Below, piece by piece: positions 37,751 through 49,415 of a stretch of DNA of 64,000 bases. A model generated the notes under the pieces. The model was given only the letters and a program-made list of their open reading frames with translations, was not told the DNA's origin and did no database searches. Each line of letters opens with the position of its first letter. Positions within the stretch are counted from its first letter, which is position 1. Source of the stretch: an uncultured Pelagibacteraceae bacterium (GTDB lineage Bacteria > Pseudomonadota > Alphaproteobacteria > Pelagibacterales > Pelagibacteraceae); contig CACMZL010000001.1 in assembly GCA_902618205.1 (NCBI GenBank), positions 62,001 to 126,000 on the forward strand, in the 5' to 3' direction. Position numbers and translations under genes: made by a program.

Positions 37751-38757
37751 TATATTATATTTTTTTTTATTTTATCAATCAGATTACCTTTTATAATTTT
37801 TTCAGAGACTTTTAAAGAATTAGCAAATCCTACTTCATCAGTAGATCCATGACTTTTTATTACCGGTTTATCTAAACCAAGTAGAATTGCACCATTGTAA
37901 AGTCTTGGATCAAGTTTATTTTTAAATTTTTTTAAGTTTTTCATATTTAATAAAGCTGAAATTTTTCCCATTAAGGTTGAATTAAGAGCATTTCTAAGTT
38001 CAGATGTAATAAAATTAGCTGTACCCTCTGCAGTTTTTAAAGCTACATTTCCTGTAAAACCATCAGTCACAATTACATTTATTTTACCATCCATAATATG
38101 ATTACCCTCTATATAACCTTCGAATTTAAAAAGTGGATTTTTTTTATCATTTAAAATTTGGTATGTATTCTTTATTACGTTATTACCTTTTAATTCTTCT
38201 GATCCGATATTTAATAAAGCTACTTTTGATTCCTCATTTTCAAACAACGATTTATGTAATGCTGAACCCATCAAACTAAAATCTACTAAGTTTTTTTCAC
38301 TACATTCAATATTTGCTCCTAAATCTAAAACTATATTCATACCATTTTTGTTTGGCCATAACGCTGAAAGAGCTGGTTTATCTATTTTCTCTATCATTTT
38401 TAGATTTAGTTTAGCTATAACAAATAAAGCCCCTGTATTACCTGCAGATACTATTGCATCTGACTCATTTTTTTTTAAACTTTCAATAGAAAGCCACATG
38501 CTGGTATCTTTACCTTTCTTGGCTGCAGATAATGGACTATCAGAGTCTTCTATAATATTTTTTGTATGTATAATTTTATATGAGTTATTTGATATTTTTG
38601 TTTTTTTAATTATTGGTTCAATTTGTTTTTGATCTCCAAATATATTATAAAATACATCCTTTGTGCTTAAACTATGTATTTCAATACCTTTGATTATTTT
38701 TGTAGGAGAGTTTTCACCACCCATTGCATCAATTGCAATAATAATTGGGTTAGTCAT
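37750..38757 (-). CDS. plsX: Phosphate acyltransferase PlsX
   Basis: IAIDAMGGENSP, SAGNTGAL, VTDGFTGNVALK. Confidence 0.95.
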   Translation of the reverse strand: MTNPIIIAIDAMGGENSPTKIIKGIEIHSLSTKDVFYNIFGDQKQIEPIIKKTKISNNSYKIIHTKNIIEDSDSPLSAAKKGKDTSMWLSIESLKKNESDAIVSAGNTGALFVIAKLNLKMIEKIDKPALSALWPNKNGMNIVLDLGANIECSEKNLVDFSLMGSALHKSLFENEESKVALLNIGSEELKGNNVIKNTYQILNDKKNPLFKFEGYIEGNHIMDGKINVIVTDGFTGNVALKTAEGTANFITSELRNALNSTLMGKISALLNMKNLKKFKNKLDPRLYNGAILLGLDKPVIKSHGSTDEVGFANSLKVSEKIIKGNLIDKIKKNII

Positions 38758-38764
38758 AATTTGA

Positions 38765-38944
38765 TTACTCTTTAGGATCTAGTACTTGTCTTCCCTTGTA
38801 AAATCCTGTTTTTAAATCCATGTGATGAGATAATCGGTATTCACCAGATTTTTTATCTTCAATTATATTTTTTGAACTCATTTTTATATGAGATCTTCTT
38901 TTTCCAGCTCTAGATTTAGTTGTTTTTCGTTTTGGTACAGCCAT
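38765..38944 (-). CDS. rpmF: 50S ribosomal protein L32 (absent from supplied ORF track)
   Basis: Reading 38944 to 38765 gives [59 protein letters not shown]; adjacent to plsX. Confidence 0.95.
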   Translation of the reverse strand: MAVPKRKTTKSRAGKRRSHIKMSSKNIIEDKKSGEYRLSHHMDLKTGFYKGRQVLDPKE

Positions 38945-38951
38945 AATTATT

Positions 38952-39416
38952 TTAAGGGCTTATTATATCTTTTGTAAGATTATTGAAAGTATTATTTCTC
39001 AAAAAAAGTACATATTTTTCGAAATAATCAACAATATTTTGAAAATTAGAGTTTTCATCAATATAATATTTAATAATTTTGATTTTTTGCTCTTCATTTT
39101 TTGAATCCCAGCTATCTATATTGTCGATTATTGAAAAAAGTAAATTTACATAATCTTTCATTTTTTTATTAATTGTAGCATCGCCATAACCAATTTCTCT
39201 AATTGAAAGTTCGATTTGTCTTACACAAAAATCAAAAAATTTTTGTAAATTTTCTTTATCCTCTGATTTTTTAAATTCTTTTAATAGAAATCCCAAATGA
39301 AAGAAAAAAATTATTATTCGATCATAAAAAGTATCACCTTTATCGGTATTATATAATATTTTATTTCTGGTTAGTTTAATCAAATTGTTATAAATATTTA
39401 AATATAAGTTATTCAT
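38952..39416 (-). CDS. Ubiquinol-cytochrome c chaperone (CBP3-like)
   Basis: [45 protein letters not shown]. Confidence 0.75.
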   Translation of the reverse strand: MNNLYLNIYNNLIKLTRNKILYNTDKGDTFYDRIIIFFFHLGFLLKEFKKSEDKENLQKFFDFCVRQIELSIREIGYGDATINKKMKDYVNLLFSIIDNIDSWDSKNEEQKIKIIKYYIDENSNFQNIVDYFEKYVLFLRNNTFNNLTKDIISP

Positions 39417-39873
39417 GAAATATATTTTTATTATATTATTTATTTTTATTATTAACTGCTCAGGAAATAAAGTATCAAATTACCATGGTATAAAATCTCT
39501 TGAGGCAAAATATGAGAAAATTGAAATAAAAAAAACCAATAAAAACGATTTAATTAAAATGATAGGGCCACCCTCTACAATAAGTGATTTTGATAAAAAT
39601 AAATGGTTTTATTTTGAAAGGTTAAAAACTAATCAATCTTTACTTAAATTTGGTAAACAAAAAATAAAAAGAAATAATATATTAGTTGTAGAACTTGATC
39701 AAAAAGGGATTGTAAAAAGTAAAAATATTTTAGATTTAAATAATATGAACGATATAAAATATGTTAAACAAATTACAGTTAAAGATTTCAAAAGAGATAG
39801 TACAATGTATAATGTATTATCAAGTCTAAGAGAAAAAATTAACTCTCCAGTAAGAAATAGATCAAAAAATTAA
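39415..39873 (+). CDS. bamE: Outer membrane assembly factor BamE-like lipoprotein
   Basis: Lipobox [32 protein letters not shown]. Confidence 0.8.
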   Translation: MKYIFIILFIFIINCSGNKVSNYHGIKSLEAKYEKIEIKKTNKNDLIKMIGPPSTISDFDKNKWFYFERLKTNQSLLKFGKQKIKRNNILVVELDQKGIVKSKNILDLNNMNDIKYVKQITVKDFKRDSTMYNVLSSLREKINSPVRNRSKN

Positions 39874-41969
39874 CCAGCTATAACTGCCAATAATAACAAA
39901 GCAACTATATTTGTAATTTTTATCATTGGGTTAACTGCAGGTCCAGCAGTGTCTTTGTAGGGATCTCCGACAGTGTCTCCAGTTACAGCAGCTTTGTGAG
40001 CTTCTGATCCTTTTCCACCAAACTTACCATCCTCAATATATTTTTTTGCATTATCCCAAGCTCCACCACCTGCTGTCATTGAAACTGCAACAAATAATCC
40101 AGTAATTATTACTCCTAACAGCATTGCTCCAACAGATGATAATGCTGCGACTTGACCTCCAATTGGCAAAATAATTAAATATAAAACAATTGGTGATAAA
40201 ACTGGCAATAATGATGGGATTACCATTTCTTTAATTGCTGCTTTTGTAAGTAAATCTACAAGCTTACCATAATCAGGCTTTGCTTTACGTTTCATAATAC
40301 CAGGAATTTTTTTAAATTGCCTTCTAACTTCAATAACAACTGCACCGCCTGCTCTACCTACAGCTTGCATTCCCATAGATCCAAAAAGATATGGTAACAT
40401 TCCACCAATTAATAAACCAACTACTACAAATGGATTTGATAAATCAAAAGTAACAACAATACCTTCCAATTTAGATCCTGCTTCTTTTGAGAAATGTTTA
40501 ATATCCTCAGTATATGCAGCAAACAAAACTAATGCTCCTAATCCTGCTGAACCTATTGCATAACCTTTTGTAACTGCTTTTGTTGTATTTCCAACAGCAT
40601 CCAAGGCATCCGTAGTTTTTCTTACATTTTTTGGAAGATTTGACATTTCGGCAATTCCACCAGCATTATCTGTTACAGGACCATATGCATCAAGTGCTAC
40701 AACCATTCCAGCCAATGCAAGCATAGTAGTCACTGCAATAGCAATACCAAATAATCCAGCAATAGAATTAGTTAATAAAATTCCTGCTACAATTATTATC
40801 GCAGGTATTGCTGTTGCTTCCATTGATATAGCTAAACCTTGAATTACATTAGTACCATGCCCAGTAGTAGACGACGCTGCAACACTTTTAACAGGTCTAT
40901 AATCTGTACCAGTGTAATATTCAGTAATCCAAATTAACAATCCAGTGATAATTAAACCTATAACACCACAATAATATAAACTCATACCATTAAAAGAAAC
41001 TCCATTTACAGAATAATTAGTACCTAATCCAATAACGTAATCTGTTATAGGATATAAAATAATTAAAGACAAAATAGCTGTAGCAACAAAACCTTTATAT
41101 AATGCATTCATTATATTTTTTGATTGTCCAAGTTTTACAAAAAAAGTACCCACTATAGATGTTAAGATACAAGCCGCACCAATACTTAAAGGGTAAACCA
41201 TCATATTTAAATCTGATACAAAGAAAATTGATGAAAGAACCATAGTTGCAACAATCGTAACAGCATATGTTTCAAAAAGATCCGCTGCCATACCTGCACA
41301 ATCGCCAACATTATCACCAACATTATCTGCTATAACAGCAGGATTTCTAGGATCGTCCTCTGGAATTCCAGCTTCAACTTTACCAACTAAATCTGCACCA
41401 ACATCAGCACCTTTTGTGAAAATTCCACCACCTAATCTTGCGAAAATAGATATTAAAGAAGCACCAAAGCCTAATGCAACTAGTGCATTTACAATTTCTC
41501 TTTCATCAACACCAGCTGATAATAATATATAGTAATAAACTGCAATTGCTAACAAAGCTAAACCTGCAACCAACATTCCTGTAATTGCTCCAGATTTAAA
41601 CGCTATTGAAAGACCTTGAGATAAACCTTTTCTTGATGCCTCAGCAGTACGAACATTGGCTTGAACAGAAACTAACATTCCAACATAGCCAGCTATACCG
41701 GATAAAGCTGCTCCAATTAAATATCCAATTCCAACCAATAATGAAAATGCAAAACTAATTATAACTAAAACAACAACACCAACAATAGCTATTGTTTTAT
41801 ATTGCCTGTTTAAATATGCTTTTGCCCCTATTTGAATAGCAGAAGCAATTTCTTGCATCTTTGCATTTCCTGCGCTTGCATTCAAAATTGAAGATCCTGT
41901 TACAAATCCATATACAATGGATAATATTCCAGCGAAAATTGTGTATAATAAAATGGTATCAACAGACAT
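39870..41969 (-). CDS. hppA: Membrane-bound proton-translocating pyrophosphatase
   Basis: [83 protein letters not shown]. Confidence 0.97.
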   Translation of the reverse strand: MSVDTILLYTIFAGILSIVYGFVTGSSILNASAGNAKMQEIASAIQIGAKAYLNRQYKTIAIVGVVVLVIISFAFSLLVGIGYLIGAALSGIAGYVGMLVSVQANVRTAEASRKGLSQGLSIAFKSGAITGMLVAGLALLAIAVYYYILLSAGVDEREIVNALVALGFGASLISIFARLGGGIFTKGADVGADLVGKVEAGIPEDDPRNPAVIADNVGDNVGDCAGMAADLFETYAVTIVATMVLSSIFFVSDLNMMVYPLSIGAACILTSIVGTFFVKLGQSKNIMNALYKGFVATAILSLIILYPITDYVIGLGTNYSVNGVSFNGMSLYYCGVIGLIITGLLIWITEYYTGTDYRPVKSVAASSTTGHGTNVIQGLAISMEATAIPAIIIVAGILLTNSIAGLFGIAIAVTTMLALAGMVVALDAYGPVTDNAGGIAEMSNLPKNVRKTTDALDAVGNTTKAVTKGYAIGSAGLGALVLFAAYTEDIKHFSKEAGSKLEGIVVTFDLSNPFVVVGLLIGGMLPYLFGSMGMQAVGRAGGAVVIEVRRQFKKIPGIMKRKAKPDYGKLVDLLTKAAIKEMVIPSLLPVLSPIVLYLIILPIGGQVAALSSVGAMLLGVIITGLFVAVSMTAGGGAWDNAKKYIEDGKFGGKGSEAHKAAVTGDTVGDPYKDTAGPAVNPMIKITNIVALLLLAVIAG

Positions 41970-42051
41970 ATAATTCCTTAAATAAGTGTTTTAGTTATTT
42001 TTTAAAATGCGGACATTACAAAAAAGATTATAAAAGGCAATATTTAACTTA

Positions 42052-43011
42052 TTAGAATATATGAGAATAACCTTGGTATTTGAGGTTTTTTATTGGAATT
42101 TTCCTATTATCTAATAGGTAATTTTTTGATTTAGTATTAATTTGCCCAATAATTGAAATTTTTTGATTCATTTTAGAGGATAAAGTTTTTATATATTTTC
42201 TTTTTGACTTAGAAGCTGTAAATAAAATTTGATAATCATCACCATTAAATAAATAGTCTAATGTCTTCAATTTTTTCTGTTTAATTAATTGCTTTAAATG
42301 ATTAGATATCGGGATCTTATCTATATCTATTAGATAACCAAGATTTTGTTTATTTATTAATTTATTCAGATCAATTACCAATCCATCTGATACATCCATA
42401 GAGCAGTTTGCAATTTTAAAAAGATGTGAACTGAATTTTATAGGTAGATTAGGTGAATAATATTTATCAATAAAATATTTTTTTTGATTTGAGTTTAAAT
42501 TAATTTTCTTTTTAAGAACTTTTAAACCAATGTGACTATCACCTAAATTGCCAGTTAAATAAATGTCATCTCCAATTTTTGCTTTATTTCTATAAACGAT
42601 TTTATTTGAATATCCTAAAGATATAACTGTAAAACTTAGATTTTTTGATGATGTGGTATCGCCACCTGATAATTTTATATTAAATCTATTTTGTTCATTA
42701 GACAAAGATTTTTTAATTAATAACAAATTTTTTTTTGTAAAATATTTTTTGTTTCCTGAGCCGGCTAAAAAGAAATAATTTGGTTTTACCCCTTTAGCAT
42801 AAATGTCTGATATAGATGATCTTATTATTTTTCTTACAACAAGATCTGGTTTATTAAAATTTAAAAAGTGTACACCCTCATTGTAAGTATCAACAGAAAT
42901 AACTAATTTTTTAGTTTTATCAAAAAAAACATCATCATTTAAATTAAGCGAAGATGGATTATTTTTTGCTAATTTTTTTAAATAACTATTTATTAATAAT
43001 TCTTCATTCAT
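42052..43011 (-). CDS. thiL: Thiamine-monophosphate kinase
   Basis: LNDDVFF, SISDIYAKGVKPNYFF, SGGDTT, MDVSDGLVIDL, GDDYQIL. Confidence 0.9.
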   Translation of the reverse strand: MNEELLINSYLKKLAKNNPSSLNLNDDVFFDKTKKLVISVDTYNEGVHFLNFNKPDLVVRKIIRSSISDIYAKGVKPNYFFLAGSGNKKYFTKKNLLLIKKSLSNEQNRFNIKLSGGDTTSSKNLSFTVISLGYSNKIVYRNKAKIGDDIYLTGNLGDSHIGLKVLKKKINLNSNQKKYFIDKYYSPNLPIKFSSHLFKIANCSMDVSDGLVIDLNKLINKQNLGYLIDIDKIPISNHLKQLIKQKKLKTLDYLFNGDDYQILFTASKSKRKYIKTLSSKMNQKISIIGQINTKSKNYLLDNRKIPIKNLKYQGYSHIF

Positions 43012-43406
43012 TAGTTTCTTAATTTCTTTGAAATTTTATCAAGCAAAGCATTCAAATATTTTGTTTGTGATAAATCAATAAAGAAATTAGAAGCATTAAG
43101 GTATTCTTTAATAATTATTTTTGAAGATATTTTTGGTTTATACATTAATTCAAAAATTGCGCTTTTAATTATTACTTGAAAAACTTTATCTAGGTTTGAT
43201 ATTTTTAAATCATCATTTAAATGATTTGTTATTTCTTCAAGAATTACATCATCTCTTTCAATTGTGCCATTAACTACATCTTTTATAAATTTTTTGAAAC
43301 GATGTTTTGGAAAATTTAATTCTACTTCATTATTATAATATTTACTGTAAAGCTTCTGTATTATAATAACTCTTGGGTTATTTTTTTTACTAAAATGAAG
43401 TGGCAT
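43011..43406 (-). CDS. nusB: Transcription antitermination factor NusB-like
   Basis: Size and position between thiL and ribH; ILRSAIFELMY-type motif (VIIKSAIFELMYKPKISSKIIIKEYLNASNFF). Confidence 0.8.
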   Translation of the reverse strand: MPLHFSKKNNPRVIIIQKLYSKYYNNEVELNFPKHRFKKFIKDVVNGTIERDDVILEEITNHLNDDLKISNLDKVFQVIIKSAIFELMYKPKISSKIIIKEYLNASNFFIDLSQTKYLNALLDKISKKLRN

Positions 43407-43407
43407 T

Positions 43408-43794
43408 CTATAAAGATAATATTGTTTTTACTGCATTAGCTGCTTCTCTGCCCTTTTTTCCTCGTGCCACTGCTTGCTTTTTATTTAAACAAGTAATTAT
43501 TCCATTGCCAACAGGTTTCTTTGATTCTACAGATATATTCATAATTGCATCAGTTGTTGATTTAGATATAAAGTCGAAATGAGGAGTTTGACCTTTAATT
43601 ACACATCCAAGTGCTACAAAACCATCATATTTTTTTAAATTTTTAGAAATAACTACAGGTATCTCAAATACACCTGGAACAGAGACTATATTGATCTTTG
43701 CAAAATTCTTTAATTCATTCTTAGCACTTTTAAGAAGAGCAGTTGAAATATCTTTATAGTAGTTTGCTTGTATAATTAATACTTTATTTTTCAT
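43408..43794 (-). CDS. ribH: 6,7-dimethyl-8-ribityllumazine synthase
   Basis: VPGVFEIPVVI, GCVIKGQTPHFDFIS, PVGNGIIT. Confidence 0.93.
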   Translation of the reverse strand: MKNKVLIIQANYYKDISTALLKSAKNELKNFAKINIVSVPGVFEIPVVISKNLKKYDGFVALGCVIKGQTPHFDFISKSTTDAIMNISVESKKPVGNGIITCLNKKQAVARGKKGREAANAVKTILSL

Positions 43795-44897
43795 TTTATT
43801 ATTTCTTGTTTAATAATCTTGATACCATAACCATCTAACCCAACAACCTTTTTCAGAGTTCTAGTTACTAATATCATTTTCTTTATTTTTAAAGATTTAA
43901 TTATTTGAGCTCCAATACCATAACTTTTTATTAATTGATCCTTTTCCTTGGTTTTAGGCTTTTTATCTTTAAATTCTTTAAGTGTTTGAGTAACAGATTT
44001 TAAATTTGGATCTCTTATAAAAATCATAACGCAATTACTGTATTTTTTAAAATATTTTAAAGTTTTTTCAAATGAGTTAGGAAGTTTTTGATTAATTAGA
44101 TAATTTTGAACCACATTAGATGAAATAACTCTAACTCTCGGTGATTTACTTTTATTAAATTTACCCTTAACTAATGCAAAATGTTCAGAACCATCAATTG
44201 AGTTCTCAAAAACATAAATTTTGAATTTTTGATTATTTAAATTAATTGTGGATGTTTTTTTTAATTTAATAAGATTTTCTTTTCTTAATCTGTATGAAAT
44301 TAAGTCTTCAATTTTTGCAATATGAAGTTTATGTTTACTCGCAAATTTTAATAAATCATCTCCTTTTGCCATTGATCCATCTTCATTCATAATCTCACAT
44401 ATTACAGCAGCTGGAATTTTGTTGCCTAGTCTAGCTATGTCAACAGATGCTTCTGTATGACCGGCTCTGACTAACACTCCTCCTTCTCGTGAAATAATTG
44501 GAAATACGTGACCAGGAGAAACTATTTCTTTTTTTAATACATTTTTTTTTGTAGCAACTTTAATAGTTCGTGATCGGTCTTTAGCTGAAATACCTGTGGT
44601 TATACCCTTCTTTGCCTCTATTGAAATGGTAAAAGCTGTTTGATTTCTCGATTGATTAACAGGAGCCATAAATGTTAGCCCAAGCTTATTTGCCTGATTC
44701 TTATTTAGTGTTAGACAAATTAAACCTCTACCATTTTTTGCCATAAAGTTAATTTTTTTAGAATTAACATCACTGGCATTAAATACTAAATCACCCTCAT
44801 TTTCTCGATTTTCATCGTCAACAAGAATATACATTCCCCCCTTTTTTGAGATAGAAATAATCTTTTCTATTGGGCTAAATTTATTTTTTATCATCAA
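43791..44897 (-). CDS. ribBA: Bifunctional DHBP synthase / GTP cyclohydrolase II-like
   Basis: ILVDDENRENEGDLVFNA, RAGHTEASVDI, C-terminal RibA-like region. Confidence 0.88.
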   Translation of the reverse strand: MMIKNKFSPIEKIISISKKGGMYILVDDENRENEGDLVFNASDVNSKKINFMAKNGRGLICLTLNKNQANKLGLTFMAPVNQSRNQTAFTISIEAKKGITTGISAKDRSRTIKVATKKNVLKKEIVSPGHVFPIISREGGVLVRAGHTEASVDIARLGNKIPAAVICEIMNEDGSMAKGDDLLKFASKHKLHIAKIEDLISYRLRKENLIKLKKTSTINLNNQKFKIYVFENSIDGSEHFALVKGKFNKSKSPRVRVISSNVVQNYLINQKLPNSFEKTLKYFKKYSNCVMIFIRDPNLKSVTQTLKEFKDKKPKTKEKDQLIKSYGIGAQIIKSLKIKKMILVTRTLKKVVGLDGYGIKIIKQEIIK

Positions 44898-45474
44898 TAA
44901 ATTTTTTTACATATTTAGATAGAATATCTATTTCAATATTAACTAATTCATTTTTTTTTATGTTTGCTAAATTTGTAAGTTTTAAAGTATGTGGAATAAC
45001 CCAAATTTCAAATTTATTCTTCTTTATCTTGGCTATAGTTAAGGACACACCATTTATCAAGATCGATGCTTTCTCAACTAAATATTTGTAAAATTTTTTT
45101 TCGATACTGAATTCGTAAATTGTAGATTTGTCTACGTTTGTTAAATTTGTGACTTTACTTACTGTATCTACATGACCTTGACAAATATGACCTGAAATAT
45201 TTTGTCCATACTTTAAAGGTAATTCTAAATTAACATAGTCACCAAGATTAGATTTCTTAAATTTTGACTTTCTAATAGTTTCATTTGATAAATAAAATTC
45301 AGATATACCCTTTTTATATGATATTAATGTTAAGCAGACACCATCACAGGAAATAGATATACCTAATTGCTTATTAGTTAATTTTAATTTTGACTTGATA
45401 AAGATATTTATTCCTTTAGCTCTTTTGATAATATTTGTAATTTTACCTTTATTAAAAATTATTCCATTAAACAT
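44881..45474 (-). CDS. ribE: Riboflavin synthase alpha chain
   Basis: MFNGII, SCDGVCLTL, GHICQGHVDTV, LINGVSLTI, two lumazine-binding repeats. Confidence 0.92.
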   Translation of the reverse strand: MFNGIIFNKGKITNIIKRAKGINIFIKSKLKLTNKQLGISISCDGVCLTLISYKKGISEFYLSNETIRKSKFKKSNLGDYVNLELPLKYGQNISGHICQGHVDTVSKVTNLTNVDKSTIYEFSIEKKFYKYLVEKASILINGVSLTIAKIKKNKFEIWVIPHTLKLTNLANIKKNELVNIEIDILSKYVKKFIDDKK

Positions 45475-46569
45475 TTACTGATACCTAAAAAGTTTTTCTT
45501 TATCTAAAAAAGTATTAATTTGTGACCTTTTTTTAAATTTTTTAGATAATAAATCAATAAAAGAATTCAGAGCAACTGAATTTTTTAAATTAATTTTATT
45601 ATCAGCTTTGAATAAATAGAAATCATTTATTAAATTATTGTTTAAAAAAGATTTTAAAAGATTTGGACCCGACTCAACTAATAAATTTGCATAACCTAAT
45701 GAGTATATTTTTTTTAAAATGGTATTTAAATCAAAAATATTATTTTCTATTTTCATAAAAATAAGTTTTGCATTTTTATTTTTAAATTTATTAATAATAT
45801 TTTTATCTTTTTTATTATGAAAAATATAAGTTTTATTTGAGTTAGGTTTTAACACTTTGGAATTTATTTTAGTCTTCAAATCTTTATCAATAATAAATTT
45901 TACTGGTGAAAACTTTTCTAAACCTTGAATTCTACAATTTAAATTAGGATTGTCAGAGTTAATAGTTTTATAAGAAGTTAAGATTGCTTGATTTCTATAT
46001 CTTAATAAATGAGATACTTTATGAGAATGTTCATTTGTAATTTTTTTTTTAAATAAATAAATTTTATTATTTTTAGAAACAGCTAATTTTCCAGTAACGT
46101 ATGGAATATCATTGAATTTTGAGAATTTATAATCTTTGTAAAAATGATTTGCCTCATTTTTAATTAAACCAATTTTAGCCAAAATATTATTTTTTTTTAA
46201 AACATTTTTTGTTTTTTTTGCTGTTCGTTTATCAAAATCTTCAATCGAATAATTAACTAATTTAATCTTTTTTTTTATAATAATGTTTGTGCAAGGTGGC
46301 GTTTTTCCATAATGGATACAGGGTTCTAAAGTTACATACATATTTGAATTTTTGAAATTTATTTTATTATTTTTTAAAGCTACTACTTCAGCATGAGGTC
46401 TACCTTTAATATCTGTCTTTCCGTAAGAAATGATTTCATCTTTGTGTGTTACTACACATCCGACCGATGGATTTAGTCCTGTTAGTCCTTTATTTTGACG
46501 GGCAAGATCTAGTGCCAATCTCATGAATGCTTTATTTTTTTCTGATAATTTATCTTTTCTTAAAGACAT
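45475..46569 (-). CDS. ribD: Bifunctional riboflavin deaminase/reductase (likely start MSLRKD)
   Basis: [36 protein letters not shown]. Confidence 0.93.
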   Translation of the reverse strand: MSLRKDKLSEKNKAFMRLALDLARQNKGLTGLNPSVGCVVTHKDEIISYGKTDIKGRPHAEVVALKNNKINFKNSNMYVTLEPCIHYGKTPPCTNIIIKKKIKLVNYSIEDFDKRTAKKTKNVLKKNNILAKIGLIKNEANHFYKDYKFSKFNDIPYVTGKLAVSKNNKIYLFKKKITNEHSHKVSHLLRYRNQAILTSYKTINSDNPNLNCRIQGLEKFSPVKFIIDKDLKTKINSKVLKPNSNKTYIFHNKKDKNIINKFKNKNAKLIFMKIENNIFDLNTILKKIYSLGYANLLVESGPNLLKSFLNNNLINDFYLFKADNKINLKNSVALNSFIDLLSKKFKKRSQINTFLDKEKLFRYQ

Positions 46570-47008
46570 CGATTTTATCAACAAATTGAACGAAGTCTTT
46601 TTCTTCTCTAAAATTTCTATATACTGATGCAAATCTTACATATGCTACAGGGTCTAATTCTTTTAATCCGTCCATTACCATTGTGCCTATTGTGTTTGAA
46701 GAAATTTCACTTTGACCAAATTCTTCTAGTGATCTAGAAATTTTAGAAATAAATTTTTCTACTGTTTCAGTGTCAAGAGGTCTTTTTTTTAGAGCTACAT
46801 AAATGGATTTAGATAATTTATCCCTATCAAATGGTGATTTTCTTCCATTTTTTTTTACAATTGTTAGCTCACGAAATTGAACTCTTTCAAATGTAGTAAA
46901 TCTTTGTCCACAGCTACAAAGCCTCCTTCTTCTTATAGCTGTTCCATCTTCAGTTGGTCTGGAATCTACAACTGAAGTTTCACCTTTTTTATCACAGGGA
47001 CAAATCAT
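46550..47008 (-). CDS. nrdR: Transcriptional repressor NrdR
   Basis: [42 protein letters not shown]. Confidence 0.95.
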   Translation of the reverse strand: MICPCDKKGETSVVDSRPTEDGTAIRRRRLCSCGQRFTTFERVQFRELTIVKKNGRKSPFDRDKLSKSIYVALKKRPLDTETVEKFISKISRSLEEFGQSEISSNTIGTMVMDGLKELDPVAYVRFASVYRNFREEKDFVQFVDKIDVFKKR

Positions 47009-47014
47009 AATTCA

Positions 47015-48325
47015 TTATCCCAAATTTTTATAAATTGGGAAATTTGAACATAAATCAACAACTTCTTTTCTTACTTCGTCTTCTATTTTTGTATTATCGT
47101 CAGGGTTTGATGACAAACCTTTAATTACTTTAGTAATTAGTTCACCAACAATTTTAAATTCATTTAAACCAAAACCTCTAGTAGTTGCGGCCTGAGATCC
47201 TAGTCTTATGCCAGAAGTTACCATTGGACTTTCTGTATCGAAAGGAATTCCATTTTTATTACATGTTATGTTGGCTCTTGATAAACTTTCAGCTGCAGCA
47301 TTACCTTTTACACCAAAAGGTCTTAAATCTACCAACATTAAATGAGTGTCAGTTCCTCCAGAATAAATCTTAAAACCATTTGTTTTTAAAGTTTCTGCAA
47401 GAATTTTTGCATTAGCTAAAACATTAGATATATATTCTTTAAAGCTAGGTTCTAATGCTTCTTTAAATCCAACAGCTTTTGCTGCTATTATATGCATCAG
47501 AGGGCCACCCTGATAACCAGGAAATACTGCTGTATTAATTTTTTTATAAATATCTTCGTGATTTGTTAAAATAATTCCACCTCTGGCGCTTCTAAAAACT
47601 TTATGAGTTGTAGATGTAACAACATGAGCATGATCAACAGGATTTGGATATCCTTTACCAGCAACAAGACCTGAAAAGTGAGCCATATCTACCATAAAGA
47701 ATGCTCCTACCTTTTCAGCAATTTCTCTAAACCTTTTAAAATCAATTATCCTAGAATATGCACTACCTCCAGCAATTATAAGTTTGGGTTTATTTTCAAT
47801 TGCTAATCTTTCAACTTCGTCATAGTCGATTAATTCAGAGGTCTTATCTACATCATAACTTATTGCATTAAACCATTTACCCGACATTGCAATTTTAAGT
47901 CCATGAGTAATGTGACCACCAGAATTTAAACTCATTCCCATAAATGTATCACCTGGCTTTAATAACGCTAAAAAAACTGCTCCGTTAGCTTGCGCACCAG
48001 AATGAGGTTGAGAATTAGCAAATTTACAATTGAAGAGTTTTTTCAATCTATCATTAGCTAGAGACTCAGCAACGTCAACGTGTTCACAGCCGTTGTAATA
48101 TCTTTTACCTGGGTAACCTTCGGCATACTTATTTGTTAGAACGGAACCTTGTGCTTCTAAAACAGCTTGTGAAACTATGTTTTCTGATGCAATTAATTCG
48201 ATATGATTTTGTTGTCTAATTAATTCTTTATTTACTGCATCAAATATTTCCGGATCAGCTTCAAACAATTTCTTTTCAAAAAAATTTTCATATTGTGTAT
48301 TAATATATTTTTTTTCACTCGACAT
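47015..48325 (-). CDS. glyA: Serine hydroxymethyltransferase
   Basis: [44 protein letters not shown]. Confidence 0.97.
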   Translation of the reverse strand: MSSEKKYINTQYENFFEKKLFEADPEIFDAVNKELIRQQNHIELIASENIVSQAVLEAQGSVLTNKYAEGYPGKRYYNGCEHVDVAESLANDRLKKLFNCKFANSQPHSGAQANGAVFLALLKPGDTFMGMSLNSGGHITHGLKIAMSGKWFNAISYDVDKTSELIDYDEVERLAIENKPKLIIAGGSAYSRIIDFKRFREIAEKVGAFFMVDMAHFSGLVAGKGYPNPVDHAHVVTSTTHKVFRSARGGIILTNHEDIYKKINTAVFPGYQGGPLMHIIAAKAVGFKEALEPSFKEYISNVLANAKILAETLKTNGFKIYSGGTDTHLMLVDLRPFGVKGNAAAESLSRANITCNKNGIPFDTESPMVTSGIRLGSQAATTRGFGLNEFKIVGELITKVIKGLSSNPDDNTKIEDEVRKEVVDLCSNFPIYKNLG

Positions 48326-48333
48326 TTGTTTTC

Positions 48334-48759
48334 CTATATTTTTTTAATTCTTTTTAAGTGTCTTCCACCTTCAAATTCGGTTTTCAAAAAGTTTTCAACA
48401 CATTTTAAAGCTACAGTTTTTTTAATTAACCTTGCACCTAATGTTATAACATTTGCATCATTATGCAATCGCGATAATTTGGCATTTCTTACTGAATAGC
48501 ATAAAGCAGCACGTATTCCCTTATTTTTGTTTGCTGCAATAGACATCCCTACACCTGAACCACATACCAGTATTCCAACATGATTCTTATTTTTTGCTAC
48601 TTGTTTACAAAGTTTATGAGCAAAATCAGGATAATCAACTGGCTTATTATTTTGTTTTGGTCCTAAATCTTTAATAGGATAATTTTTATTAAGATATTTA
48701 AAAATATTCTTTTTTAAATTAAAACCACCATGATCTGAAGCAATAAAAATTTTTTTCAA
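48334..48759 (-). CDS. rpiB: Ribose 5-phosphate isomerase B
   Basis: [38 protein letters not shown]. Confidence 0.95.
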   Translation of the reverse strand: MKKIFIASDHGGFNLKKNIFKYLNKNYPIKDLGPKQNNKPVDYPDFAHKLCKQVAKNKNHVGILVCGSGVGMSIAANKNKGIRAALCYSVRNAKLSRLHNDANVITLGARLIKKTVALKCVENFLKTEFEGGRHLKRIKKI

Positions 48760-48760
48760 T

Positions 48761-49351
48761 TTAATTAAATTTATAATTTAAAACACAAGCAACAAGATGA
48801 ACTCTATTTTCTTCGCCCCCATTAAATGCATTGTGGTATTTAGTATTATTAGTAATCCAAACAGAACCATCTGCAGGCATATGCTTTGCAACACTATCAA
48901 CAACCATTATCGCACCTGGATTTGTATATATAGGTATATGTAGTCTTGGTTCAGGATCTCTATGCCAACTCAATGTTGATCTTGGTTCTTTAAGAAGAAG
49001 TCTCATTCTACCTAATTTATATTTCTTTGTTAACCTATCATAAACTTCTTTGAAATAAGTATTTTTAAAGTCGTCAACAAATTCTGTATATTTATGTTCA
49101 TCAATTTTACTTTCCCTTTGTACCTCAACACCTGTGCTATCAGGTTTGGTCCAATAAATGCCTCTTACATTATTTCCTTTAACAGAATCTGGATCACCTG
49201 GAATTTGATTAAGAGGTATACCGGCGAAGTGAGGTATGCCAAGACTTGTATCAAAACCTTTTATTTTTAATACTTCATCACAAGCTTGTTTTAATTTTAA
49301 GATATCAAATTTTACATCTTGTTTTTGGAAATCATTGAATAATTGTGACAT
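48761..49351 (-). CDS. Aspartyl/asparaginyl beta-hydroxylase-like 2OG-Fe(II) oxygenase
   Basis: SWHRDPEPRLHIPIYTNPGA...YHNAFNGGEENRVHLV. Confidence 0.75.
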   Translation of the reverse strand: MSQLFNDFQKQDVKFDILKLKQACDEVLKIKGFDTSLGIPHFAGIPLNQIPGDPDSVKGNNVRGIYWTKPDSTGVEVQRESKIDEHKYTEFVDDFKNTYFKEVYDRLTKKYKLGRMRLLLKEPRSTLSWHRDPEPRLHIPIYTNPGAIMVVDSVAKHMPADGSVWITNNTKYHNAFNGGEENRVHLVACVLNYKFN

Positions 49352-49415
49352 CGGTGCTCTACTATCTTATAGACTATTATATTAAATATTACTATTGTCG
49401 CATCAAAAAAACTAA

